A DNA stretch of 64,000 nt from DATJLY01 sp963729295 (lineage in GTDB: Bacteria; Pseudomonadota; Alphaproteobacteria; ATCC43930; CGMCC-115725): assembly GCA_963729295.1 (NCBI GenBank), contig CAVSNJ010000029.1, forward strand, positions 124,001 to 188,000. Direction: 5' to 3'. A program made the position numbers and the translations under genes. The notes under the pieces are model-generated. The model was not told where the DNA came from and made no database searches. It was given only the letters and a program-made list of their open reading frames with translations. Positions 34,151 to 41,155 of this stretch are shown here, piece after piece (positions within the stretch are counted from its first letter, which is position 1; every line of letters starts with the position of its first letter).

Positions 34151-35734
34151 TTATGCCGACATCGCCGCGGGCGCGTTCCGCCCGCGCTTCGTCAAAAGCT
34201 TGTTCAATGCGTGAATATAGGCCCGTGCCGAGGCGACGAGCGTGTCAACATCGGCGCCCTGGCCAACGACTGTCTTGCCGCCCTCTTCGAACCGCACGGT
34301 GACTTCGGCCTGCGCGTCGGTGCCTTCGGTCACGGCATGGACCTGGTAGAGCAGGAGGCGCGCCTCGTGCGGGACGAGCGCGCGGATCGCGTTGAACAGC
34401 GCATCGACCGGGCCGTTGCCGGTGGTCTTGGTGGTGCGCGATACGCCGTCCACCAGAAGCTCGAGCTCGGCGCTCTGCGGCCCCTTGGAGCCGGCGACGA
34501 TTTCGAGCGAGACGAAGCGGATGCGCTCGGCCCCGTGCTGGATCTCGTCGTCGACGAGGGCGACGATGTCCTCGTCGTACACTTCCTTCTTGCGGTCGGC
34601 CAAATCCTTGAAGCGACGGAAGGCGTCGTTCATGGCGTTGTCGCCGATGACGAAGCCCAATTCCTCGAGCTTCATCTTGAAGGCGTGGCGGCCGGAATGC
34701 TTGCCCATGACGAGGGTCGATTTGTTCAGCCCCACCGACTCGGGCGTCATGATCTCGTAGGTGCCGGCGTGCTTCAGCATGCCGTCCTGGTGGATGCCGC
34801 TTTCGTGCGCGAAGGCGTTGGCGCCGACGATCGCCTTGTTGGGCTGGACGACGAAGCCGGTGATGGCCGACACGAGGCGCGAGGCGCGCGTGATGTACTC
34901 GGTCTTGACGCCGGTGCCGTAGGGCATGGCGTCGTGGCGCGTGCGGAGCGCCATGACGATCTCCTCGAGCGAGGCATTCCCCGCCCGCTCGCCGAGCCCA
35001 TTGATGGTGCATTCGACCTGGCGCGCGCCGGCGCCGACCGCAGCCAGCGAATTGGCGACGGCGAGGCCGAGATCGTTGTGGCAATGGACCGAGATCACCG
35101 CCTTGTCGATGTTGGGCACGCGGTTCAGCAGCATGGTGATGAGGGCCGCGAACTCCGCCGGCACGGCATAGCCGACCGTGTCGGGGATGTTGACGGTGCC
35201 GGCTCCCGCCTTGATCGCGCTCTCGACCGTGCGACACAGGAAATCGTGCTCGGTGCGCGAGCCGTCCTCGGGCGACCATTCGACGTCGGGGCAGAGATTG
35301 CGCGCGTGCGTGACGCTGTCGATCACCGCCTGGTGCACCTGCTCGGGCTCCATCTGGAGCTTGAACTTCATGTGCAGCGGCGAGGTCGAGAGGAAGGTGT
35401 GGATGCGCGGCAGCGCGGCGTGCTGCACCGCCTCCCAGGCGCGATCGATGTCGGCGCGGCCGGCGCGCGCGAGGCCGCACACGCGCGAACGCTTCACCAG
35501 CTTCGCGATCTCGCGCACGGCTTCGAAATCGCCGTTGGAGGCGATCGGGAAACCGGCCTCGATCACGTCGACGCCCATCTCCTCGAGCAGGAGCGCGATC
35601 TTGATCTTCTCGTCGAGGTTCATCGACGCGCCGGGCGACTGCTCGCCATCGCGGAGCGTGGTATCGAAAATGATGACGCGGTTCTTGGGCGGCTCGGCCG
35701 AAGCCTTGGTCTTGGGGGTGGTGGTGGCGCACAT
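34151..35734 (-). CDS. leuA: 2-isopropylmalate synthase
   Basis: A 527-residue enzyme that condenses acetyl-CoA with 2-oxoisovalerate in the first committed step of leucine synthesis. The catalytic barrel begins DTTLRDGEQSPGAS, the metal-binding pair is in SVHCHNDLG, and HESGIHQDG marks the linker. A C-terminal leucine-sensing regulatory domain (about 390-515) is present, so feedback control is expected. ATG at 35734, with AGAGG ten bases upstream. The 5' side holds a structured leader with its own short ORF. Length matches the bacterial LeuA of about 510-530 residues. Confidence 0.96.
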   Translation of the reverse strand: MCATTTPKTKASAEPPKNRVIIFDTTLRDGEQSPGASMNLDEKIKIALLLEEMGVDVIEAGFPIASNGDFEAVREIAKLVKRSRVCGLARAGRADIDRAWEAVQHAALPRIHTFLSTSPLHMKFKLQMEPEQVHQAVIDSVTHARNLCPDVEWSPEDGSRTEHDFLCRTVESAIKAGAGTVNIPDTVGYAVPAEFAALITMLLNRVPNIDKAVISVHCHNDLGLAVANSLAAVGAGARQVECTINGLGERAGNASLEEIVMALRTRHDAMPYGTGVKTEYITRASRLVSAITGFVVQPNKAIVGANAFAHESGIHQDGMLKHAGTYEIMTPESVGLNKSTLVMGKHSGRHAFKMKLEELGFVIGDNAMNDAFRRFKDLADRKKEVYDEDIVALVDDEIQHGAERIRFVSLEIVAGSKGPQSAELELLVDGVSRTTKTTGNGPVDALFNAIRALVPHEARLLLYQVHAVTEGTDAQAEVTVRFEEGGKTVVGQGADVDTLVASARAYIHALNKLLTKRGRNAPAAMSA

Positions 35735-35781
35735 GGCGCGAATCCTCTCGTCTCGGAAGCGACTACGAGCCCTAAGGCTTA

Positions 35782-35825
35782 ACCCCTGACTGCGCAGGCA
35801 GGCTCAACCGCCCGCGCTCAGGGGT
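35782..35825 (-). promoter_or_regulatory. Leader hairpin upstream of leuA, candidate attenuator stem
   Basis: ACCCCTGA (35782-35789) pairs with TCAGGGGT (35818-35825), and inner GCGC/GCGC pairs extend the stem. The stop codon of the upstream ORF (35818-35820) lies inside the stem, so a ribosome finishing that ORF would cover it. A second, smaller stem (AAGCCTG/CAGGCTT) is at 35969-35989. No T-tract follows, so translational or Rho control is as likely as intrinsic termination. Confidence 0.45.
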
Positions 35826-35943
35826 GCCTAAGTCGCAGCGCTCCCGCGCCCCGCAGCGAGCCGCTCCGGGCGAACGCAGCACGCAGCAAACGGCCGGGCA
35901 GCCCGCCCGTCCCGATGCCATCCAATGCGTTCTTCCGGACCAT
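35818..35943 (-). CDS. Short upstream ORF in the leuA leader (41 codons), candidate leader peptide
   Basis: ATG at 35943 with GAGGG nine bases upstream; stop TGA at 35818-35820, inside the leader hairpin. The 41-residue product begins MVRKNALDGIG and contains seven Leu, three of them in the last twelve codons, but no run of Leu codons as in classical leader peptides. It also contains seven Arg and many Gly. It might be a leucine-responsive leader, or chance; geometry relative to the hairpin is the best argument for it. Confidence 0.35.
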   Translation of the reverse strand: MVRKNALDGIGTGGLPGRLLRAAFARSGSLRGAGALRLRHP

Positions 35944-36027
35944 GAATTCGTACCCTCGGCTCGCCTCAAAGCCTGCTTCCAACAGGCTTAAAATCGAGTT
36001 AACGAATTTTATTCACTGCTCGACCTG

Positions 36028-36055
36028 TCTATAGCGAATCCTGTGGAAATCGCAA
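36028..36055 (-). promoter_or_regulatory. Probable sigma-70-type promoter for leuA
   Basis: On the minus strand TTGCGA (36050-36055) and TATAGA (36028-36033) are separated by 16 bases, a fair match to TTGACA/TATAAT. A GANTC site (GAATC at 36036-36040) lies in the spacer. The region is markedly AT-richer than the coding DNA around it. Transcription would start near 36020, giving a leader of about 285 bases before leuA. Confidence 0.5.
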
Positions 36056-36074
36056 GGATCGCGTTAACCACCAA

Positions 36075-36098
36075 CGCCGAAATTGGGTTCGTTCGGCG
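36075..36098. repeat. Inverted repeat in the leuA / FAH-family intergenic gap
   Basis: CGCCGAA (36075-36081) pairs with TTCGGCG (36092-36098) around a ten-base loop. It lies 62 bases past the stop of the minus-strand fumarylacetoacetase-family gene. It may serve as a terminator or belong to a dispersed repeat; no T-tract follows. The rest of 36099-36160 shows nothing recognisable. Confidence 0.45.
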
Positions 36099-36160
36099 AA
36101 ATCGCAGGTCTTGCGTCCGACCGCTTTTGACGTACAAGATGTGGGGCGGCGGGGCGGCCC

Positions 36161-37000
36161 TCAGCCCCAGGCGACGACCTTCTGTGTCTGCTCGCCGAGC
36201 TTCGACACGGTGAGGCGCATCGTGTCGCCGGCCTTGAGGAAGCGGCCACGGCCGAGCCCCACGCCCGCCGGCGTGCCGGTCGGGATGACGTCGCCCGGCT
36301 CCAAGGTCATGAACTGGCTGACATAGCTCACGATGTGGGCGCAGCCGAAGATCATGTTGCGGGTGTTTCCGTTCTGCATCGTCTGGCCGCTCACCGCGCA
36401 GACGAGATCGAGCGCCTGCGGATCTCCGACCTCGTCGGGTGTGACGAGCCAGGGCCCCAAGGGGCAGAACGTGTCGGAGCTCTTGCCCTTGGTCCATTGC
36501 CCGCCGCGGTTCATCTGAAAATCGCGCTCGGACACGTCGTTGACGATGCAGAATCCCGCGACGTATTTGACCCAGTCGCCCTCGGCGACGTAGCTCGCGC
36601 GCGCGCCGATGACGATGCCGAGCTCGACCTCCCAATCGCCTTTCACCGATCCCTTCGGCAGCACCACGTCGTCATTGGGGCCGATGATCGAGCTGGTCGC
36701 CTTCAAGAAGATGATCGGCTCCTTCGGGTATTGCGACTTCGTCTCGTCGGCGTGGTCGCGATAATTGAGGCCGATCGCAACGAGCTTGCCGACCTTGGCG
36801 ACGCACGGGCCGATGCGCGGCGTGCCGGAGACCTGCGGCAAGGTCGCAGGATCGAGTTTCTTGATGCGCTCGAGCGAAGCGGGCGAAAGCTGTTCGGGGC
36901 CGAGATCGGGGATCGCGCCGGAGAGATCGCGGATCTTGCCGTCGCGATCGAGAAGTCCCGGCTTTTCCTGGCCGCGCGCGCCATAGCGAAGGAGTTTCAT
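36161..37000 (-). CDS. Fumarylacetoacetate hydrolase-family protein
   Basis: A 279-residue FAH-superfamily enzyme. AIGLNYRDHADE is the family start of the catalytic domain. VKGDWEVELGIVIG supplies the two metal-binding Glu, and NDVSERDFQ the Asp. PTGTPAGVGLGRG closes the domain. Family members hydrolyse acylpyruvates or decarboxylate oxaloacetate, or act on sugar acids. ATG at 37000, four bases after the isomerase stop, with AAGGA upstream. The pairing with a hydroxypyruvate/2-oxotetronate isomerase suggests sugar-acid or C4 acid metabolism. Confidence 0.9.
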   Translation of the reverse strand: MKLLRYGARGQEKPGLLDRDGKIRDLSGAIPDLGPEQLSPASLERIKKLDPATLPQVSGTPRIGPCVAKVGKLVAIGLNYRDHADETKSQYPKEPIIFLKATSSIIGPNDDVVLPKGSVKGDWEVELGIVIGARASYVAEGDWVKYVAGFCIVNDVSERDFQMNRGGQWTKGKSSDTFCPLGPWLVTPDEVGDPQALDLVCAVSGQTMQNGNTRNMIFGCAHIVSYVSQFMTLEPGDVIPTGTPAGVGLGRGRFLKAGDTMRLTVSKLGEQTQKVVAWG

Positions 37001-37004
37001 GGCC

Positions 37005-37787
37005 TCATCCTTTCCCTGACTTGATGCCCCATGCCCGCGCCCAGCCGAGTCCGCCAAGCGTCGACGCGGCCGGACGGTATTCGGCGCCAACCCAATGGGC
37101 GTAGCCGATCCGATCGAGATGGTCGAGCACATAGGCGCAGTTGATCTCGCCCTGGTCGGGCTCGTGCCGGCCGGGCACGCCCGCGATCTGGATATGGCCG
37201 ATGCGCGGCAAGAGCCGCTCGGCATGCGCGGCGAGCGCGCCCTCACTGATCTGGCAATGATAGAAGTCGAATTGCAGCATGACGTTATCGCGCGCGATGC
37301 GGTCGAGGAGTTGAACCGCCTGACCGGTCGTGCGCAGGAAATAGCCCGGCTGGTCGCCCGCATTGAGCGGCTCGAGGAGAAGAGTGATGCCGTCCTTCGC
37401 CGCACGCTCGGCCGCGCGCTGGAGGTTGCGGACATAGAGCGCCTCGTTCTCCGGCGTCGCCGCGGCGCGCCCGGCGAGCACGTGGACGCGCTTGCACCCG
37501 ATCGTGCGCGCGTAAGCCAGCGCGCGCTCGACGCTCGCCATGAAGTCGCGCTCGGCGCCGGGAATGGCAGCGAAGCCGCGCTCGAACGCGCCCTCGCCCG
37601 GCGGCACGTTGATGAGCACGGCCTCAAGCCCGTGCCGCGCGAGCGCGGCGGCGAAATCCTCGGCCGGCGTCGCGTAAGGATATTGGCATTCGACGGCGCG
37701 GAACCCGACCTCGGCCGCCGCCCCGATGCGATCGAGGAACGCATGCTCCGAAAACATCATGCTGATATTTGCGGCGAGCTTCGGCAC
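37005..37787 (-). CDS. Hydroxypyruvate isomerase / 2-oxotetronate isomerase family protein
   Basis: A 260-residue xylose-isomerase-like TIM barrel. The start MPKLAANISMMF is typical of Hyi/OtnI. LLEPLNAGDQPGYFL and LQFDFYHCQISEG contain the metal-binding Glu and Asp/His, and GEINCAYVLDHL lies near the C terminus. It would interconvert hydroxypyruvate with tartronate semialdehyde, or 2-oxotetronates. The start is GTG at 37787 with GAGG five bases upstream. It is the first gene of a two-gene operon and is divergent from the TonB-like gene. Confidence 0.88.
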   Translation of the reverse strand: MPKLAANISMMFSEHAFLDRIGAAAEVGFRAVECQYPYATPAEDFAAALARHGLEAVLINVPPGEGAFERGFAAIPGAERDFMASVERALAYARTIGCKRVHVLAGRAAATPENEALYVRNLQRAAERAAKDGITLLLEPLNAGDQPGYFLRTTGQAVQLLDRIARDNVMLQFDFYHCQISEGALAAHAERLLPRIGHIQIAGVPGRHEPDQGEINCAYVLDHLDRIGYAHWVGAEYRPAASTLGGLGWARAWGIKSGKG

Positions 37788-37883
37788 GGAGCCTCGCTTT
37801 CAAGGGGTGCGCAATCGCGCCGATGCCGCTAGTGTTTCCCCGAACCTTCGCAGACACAAGAGGCGAGCACCGTCACGCCGGGC

Positions 37884-38903
37884 ATGAGCGCCACCGATGC
37901 AGAGCTCGAGAAGCCGGAAGAACGCTCACTCCGCCGGTTGCCGTTCGTTGGGTCGGTCCTCGTTCACGCAGCGCTGATCGCGCTGATCTTCCTGCTGTGG
38001 CAGCCGCAGGCGCCGGTCGTGCCGCCGCTCGAGGTCGTGCAGCTCGTGCCGGAGTCGCGGGGCGCCGAGGGCGCGGCCGGCGGTGGCGGCGGCGCCGCGC
38101 AAGCGGCGGCAAGCGCGGCATCCGCAGCTCCGGCCGCAGAGACCGAACCCGCGCCAGCGACCGCGCCGCCGGCGGCAGATGCGGCGCCCGCGATCGTGTC
38201 CACGGTTCCACCGCCCGACGCGAAGCCAACGCCGCCGACGCAGGAAGAGCCGACGCCGACGCCGGCGCCCGCCGTGGTCGCCGACGCGACGCCGCTCCCG
38301 CCAGCGCCGCATCCGCAGCGCAAGCCGCAGCCTGTCGCCGCCGCGCCTGCCGAAGGTCCGCCGCCGCCCCAACCGGCCGCCGCGACAGCGCCGTCGCAAC
38401 CCGCGGCGGTTCAGGCGCAGATCCCCGCACCGCAAGCGATGGCTGATGCTTCCGCGGCGCCGAGCAACGTCGCGGCGCCGCCGGCGGCGAATGCCGCGGC
38501 AACGCCAGGTCCGGGCAGCGGTCCCGGCGAGACGGCGGGACCCGGCCAGGGCGCGCAAGGAAGCGGGGCCGGCGTGACGGGCGATTTGTCGGGCGCGGGC
38601 GATGAATGGTTCGACCGCGTGCGCCGCCACCTGCGGCGCTTCATGCAGAACCCGAACGCGGGACGGAAGGACCCGTCCTTCGGCACGGTGTGGCTGTCGA
38701 TCACCGTCGCGCATGACGGCACCGTGCTCAATGCCACGGTCGCGAAAAGCTCGGGCGCGGATTATCTCGACGAGTCGGCGCTGCAGATGGTACGCGCGGC
38801 GTCGCCCTTGCCGCCGGTGCCCGACAGCATTCCGGCGGCCAAGGTCACGTTCAAAGTCCCCGCCCAATATGAGCGCGGTTTCTTCGAGCGCCTGTTCCAC
38901 TGA
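37884..38903 (+). CDS. TonB-like energy transducer
   Basis: A 339-residue protein with one N-terminal membrane helix (about 22-40, SVLVHAALIALIFLLWQ). A long Pro/Ala-rich periplasm-spanning region (about 45-235) follows. The C-terminal TonB-type domain (about 240-335) contains GTVLNATVAKSSGADYLDESALQMVRAASPLPPVP in family order. It would couple the proton gradient to outer-membrane receptors, but no ExbB/ExbD or TonB-dependent receptor is in the window. ATG at 37884. Length is above that of the classical TonB because of the linker. Confidence 0.87.
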   Translation: MSATDAELEKPEERSLRRLPFVGSVLVHAALIALIFLLWQPQAPVVPPLEVVQLVPESRGAEGAAGGGGGAAQAAASAASAAPAAETEPAPATAPPAADAAPAIVSTVPPPDAKPTPPTQEEPTPTPAPAVVADATPLPPAPHPQRKPQPVAAAPAEGPPPPQPAAATAPSQPAAVQAQIPAPQAMADASAAPSNVAAPPAANAAATPGPGSGPGETAGPGQGAQGSGAGVTGDLSGAGDEWFDRVRRHLRRFMQNPNAGRKDPSFGTVWLSITVAHDGTVLNATVAKSSGADYLDESALQMVRAASPLPPVPDSIPAAKVTFKVPAQYERGFFERLFH

Positions 38904-39076
38904 GCCGAAGGAGGGTCACGGGCAGGTCTGCCGGCCGATCCCAAAGGGCCAGTAATCGCAAAGCGAAGATTGCTCATTTTTCATGGATTTCGCCACTTAT
39001 TTGCCACAGCCGCGCCACCATCTCGCCATTTTCCTTGGCGAACGGCGTAAATCCGGAGGGGCTTGATCCCCTCGAC

Positions 39077-39085
39077 TGTGGATAA
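39077..39085 (-). promoter_or_regulatory. DnaA box (perfect TTATCCACA)
   Basis: The plus strand reads TGTGGATAA, so the minus strand has the perfect nine-base DnaA consensus. It lies 63 bases before the CtrA box. A single perfect box can occur by chance, but DnaA also regulates promoters in alphaproteobacteria. Confidence 0.5.
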
Positions 39086-39147
39086 CTCATCCTATCGGGG
39101 TGATTTCATCGCTAGGATTACGGATCAACCATAGGTTCATTGTAGCT

Positions 39148-39163
39148 TTAATCAGGTTTTAAC
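39148..39163 (+). promoter_or_regulatory. CtrA binding site (TTAA-N7-TTAAC)
   Basis: The sequence TTAATCAGGTTTTAAC matches the full CtrA consensus TTAA-N7-TTAAC exactly. It lies 47 bases before the ATG of the DUF2336-type gene. CtrA boxes usually overlap the -35 region, so a start site near 39185-39195 would be expected, supporting the ATG at 39210 over an upstream GTG. Confidence 0.7.
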
Positions 39164-39166
39164 CGT

Positions 39167-39181
39167 GATTCGGCGAGAGTC
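39167..39181. promoter_or_regulatory. Pair of GANTC (CcrM methylation) sites
   Basis: GATTC at 39167-39171 and GAGTC at 39177-39181 are ten bases apart, just after the CtrA box. A third (GAGTC, 39217-39221) lies at the start of the gene. In Caulobacter relatives, methylation of such sites times transcription to replication. Confidence 0.5.
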
Positions 39182-39209
39182 GGGGCATCGAGAGCCGGGC
39201 AAATCAGTG

Positions 39210-39635
39210 ATGTTCGGAGTCACGCGCGACATGATTTTGTACTTCGCCCAGGAGCAGTCCTGGACCGAGCGCGCCAAGACGGTGGAGCGCGCGGCGACGC
39301 TTTATGTCGACGGCGCGCTCGACGGCGAGGGACGCGCGGCGGCGCTCGATCTGTTCCGTCTCGCGCTTTACGACGGCGAGCCGCTGGTGCGGCGCATCCT
39401 TGCGGAAAGCATCAAACACGCGCGCGAGCTGCCGCGCGACATCGTGCGCACGCTGGCGCGCGACACGCCCGAAGTGTCGGCGCCGTTTCTTTCGGCCTCG
39501 CCGCTCATCGCCGACGACGATCTGCTCGCGATCGCGCAGGATGGTGCGAGTGTGCAGCGCGCCGCGATCGCACGCCGCCTGTCGCTGCCGAGCCGCGTCG
39601 CGCGCGTGCTGTTCGATCGGCCCGCCGTGGCGTGA
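39210..39635 (+). CDS. DUF2336-like protein, probably CtrA-regulated
   Basis: A 141-residue helical protein. The repeated pattern (LFRLALYDGEPLVRRILAESI, then LPRDIVRTLARDTPEVSAPFL and SPLIADDDLLAIA) resembles the HEAT-like start of DUF2336 proteins, though it is shorter than the full family. Function is unknown; DUF2336 proteins are alphaproteobacterial. I chose the ATG at 39210 because the CtrA box would put transcription downstream of the GTG at 39165. The C terminus (SVQRAAIARRLSLPSRVARVL) may form further helices. Confidence 0.72.
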   Translation: MFGVTRDMILYFAQEQSWTERAKTVERAATLYVDGALDGEGRAAALDLFRLALYDGEPLVRRILAESIKHARELPRDIVRTLARDTPEVSAPFLSASPLIADDDLLAIAQDGASVQRAAIARRLSLPSRVARVLFDRPAVA

Positions 39636-39695
39636 GCGCCGCGCGAGAACGCGCGGCTTGACCGCGCGGCGGTGGGAACCCACCTTGCGCCCGCC

Positions 39696-40301
39696 ATGGC
39701 CACCCTCACTCGCCCCGTTCCCGAGCCGCTCCCGCCGCTGATCCGCTGGAAATTCGCGTGGATTTTGGTCGCCGGCGTCGCGCTCGTGATCTTCACCGTC
39801 AACGACGAAAAATTCCTGCCGTCCGAGATCGCTCTGTGGTTCCTCAATTGGGTCCACGTGTTCTTCGGCCTGGCCTGGACCGGCATCGATCTGTTCATGG
39901 GCTTCCTGCTCGGCCCGATCCTGCGGAAGCTCGACCCGAGACTGCGGCGCACCGTGAGCCAGGAGCTTTCGGCGCGATTCTTCTGGATCTTCCCCATGCT
40001 GTCGACGGTGACGCCGACCGCCGGGTGGGAGCTCGCGCGCCGGCTCGGCTATCTCGACGTGCTGTATCCGGGCTTCTACTGGGTCGAGGCGGCGGTCGCG
40101 CTCGTCATCGTGATGGCGTTCTTCGGCATCTGCATCCTCGCGCCGGTCAATCTCTGGGTGCTGTGGGAGACGCGCAAGCCCGAGCCGAACATGGCGCTGG
40201 TGCAGAAGCTGATGCGCGTCTACCTCGCCGTGACGGCGCTCGAGGCGGTGCTCCAGCTCACGACCATCGTCGTGATGACCAGGTTCCGGCTGGGGATCTA
40301 A
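39696..40301 (+). CDS. Membrane protein of unknown function (four to five helices), urate-oxidase-N/DUF2269-like
   Basis: A protein of about 201 residues with helices near 20-38, 48-70, 92-110, 118-145 and 165-190. NWVHVFFGLAWTGIDLFMGFLLGP recalls the His-containing helix of PuuD/urate-oxidase N-terminal and DUF2269 proteins, where the His may bind heme. ATG at 39696 is weakly supported; a GTG at 39672 is in frame. It follows the DUF2336-like gene by 60 bases. Function is not known. Confidence 0.7.
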   Translation: MATLTRPVPEPLPPLIRWKFAWILVAGVALVIFTVNDEKFLPSEIALWFLNWVHVFFGLAWTGIDLFMGFLLGPILRKLDPRLRRTVSQELSARFFWIFPMLSTVTPTAGWELARRLGYLDVLYPGFYWVEAAVALVIVMAFFGICILAPVNLWVLWETRKPEPNMALVQKLMRVYLAVTALEAVLQLTTIVVMTRFRLGI

Positions 40302-40304
40302 GTC

Positions 40305-40877
40305 CTAGGCGACGCCGCGCGGGGCGATGGTGGCGAGGCAGGCGTCGCGGCCAAGCGGCACGGCCGTCGCGTCGAGCGGCACGCGCACGGCGCGGCCGGG
40401 ACGAAACTCCTCGTCATCGAGCGCGTCGGCGACGGCGCGCACGGTCAGATGCACCGTGTTGGCGTCGTGCTGGCCGAGAAGCTGCGCGAACAGCGACAGC
40501 TCGACGACGAGCCGGTCCTGCAAGCCGGCGGCGCCGGCGGCAAGCTGCTCGAGCAACCCGTCGAGGCCGGTGACGAGAATCTCGGCGCCGTCCTCGATCA
40601 GCGCCTCATCGGCCGGCGACGACAAGCGCACCGGCGACGGCGCGAGCCCCACGGAGATCTCGAGCGACCAGGTCTGCACCGCCTCGAGATAAATCGGCTT
40701 GTGCCGCGCGTGATAGGTCGCCGCGACCGCCGCGATCGCCGTCGCGAGCACCGAGAGACGGTCTTCGGCGCCGAGATTGAGCCGGGCGATTTCGGTCATG
40801 ATGTCGTGCACCCGTTCCCGCGTCGCGGGTCCGAGCCGGGCCATCGCGTCGTTGATCGTCTCGGCCAAGGTGCTCAT
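40305..40877 (-). CDS. Uncharacterised protein
   Basis: A 190-residue soluble protein that I do not recognise. The N-terminal part is helical (AETINDAMARLGPATRERVHDIMTE), followed by a mixed region with a short acidic turn (LDDEEFRPGRAV). Its codon use is like that of its neighbours, and it fills the space between two promoter-like regions exactly. I chose the ATG at 40877; a TTG at 40886 has a closer AGAGG. Its stop is three bases from the convergent membrane protein's stop. Confidence 0.6.
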   Translation of the reverse strand: MSTLAETINDAMARLGPATRERVHDIMTEIARLNLGAEDRLSVLATAIAAVAATYHARHKPIYLEAVQTWSLEISVGLAPSPVRLSSPADEALIEDGAEILVTGLDGLLEQLAAGAAGLQDRLVVELSLFAQLLGQHDANTVHLTVRAVADALDDEEFRPGRAVRVPLDATAVPLGRDACLATIAPRGVA

Positions 40878-41067
40878 GCGCAACAAACCTCTGCACTGGA
40901 ACCAGTGGAAATTACTATCAATCCCTTAAGGTTTGGTTGCGCGCCCCGTCACTGCCGTAACAATGACAATGATCGAATTGACATTTTTAATGGAACCGCC
41001 GCGATTATTTGACGGCTCCAATTTGCCTAAAAGTTGAAGGACATTTTGGTCTTATTTTCTCCCCCCA

Positions 41068-41083
41068 TTATCTAAAACTTAAC
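41068..41083 (+). promoter_or_regulatory. Possible CtrA site with one mismatch (TTAT-N7-TTAAC)
   Basis: TTATCTAAAACTTAAC fits the CtrA consensus except for the fourth base. It lies 72 bases before the start of the uncharacterised gene at 41156, inside the AT-rich 278-base gap 40878-41155. That gap also contains TTGACA at 40978 without a convincing -10. Confidence 0.35.
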
Positions 41084-41155
41084 TGGAAGTCTCGAAAACT
41101 GTGGCGGCGAGAAAAGCCGGCCTCATGCCCCGGCGCAGGTCAAGGCAGAAGTGCG

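Larger units (their letters stand above)
38904..39209. other. Intergenic region with cell-cycle regulator sites
   Basis: This 306-base gap between the TonB-like gene and a DUF2336-type gene has no gene of its own. Its second half is AT-rich and contains a perfect DnaA box, a near match (TTTGCCACA at 39000-39008), a CtrA box and two GANTC sites, listed separately. It looks like a cell-cycle-controlled promoter; a replication origin cannot be excluded, but flanking genes are not those usual for alphaproteobacterial origins. Confidence 0.55.

Noticed and set aside
33119..35782. Very long plus-strand open frame opposite mreB and leuA (887 codons)
   Set aside because: Antisense shadow of two highly conserved minus-strand genes; composition is Arg/Asp/His-rich as expected from third-position GC.
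36009..36635. 208-codon minus-strand frame covering the gap before leuA
   Set aside because: It runs out of frame through the FAH-family gene and ends in the leuA promoter region; no independent evidence.
38904..39209. Chromosomal replication origin
   Set aside because: Only one perfect DnaA box plus a near match, and the flanking genes are not the usual origin neighbours; a cell-cycle-controlled promoter explains the sites better.
40978..41083. Sigma-70 promoter from TTGACA at 40978
   Set aside because: No acceptable -10 at 16-18 bases; a weak TTGGTC/TATCTA pair further down overlaps the CtrA-like site, so no firm promoter is claimed.
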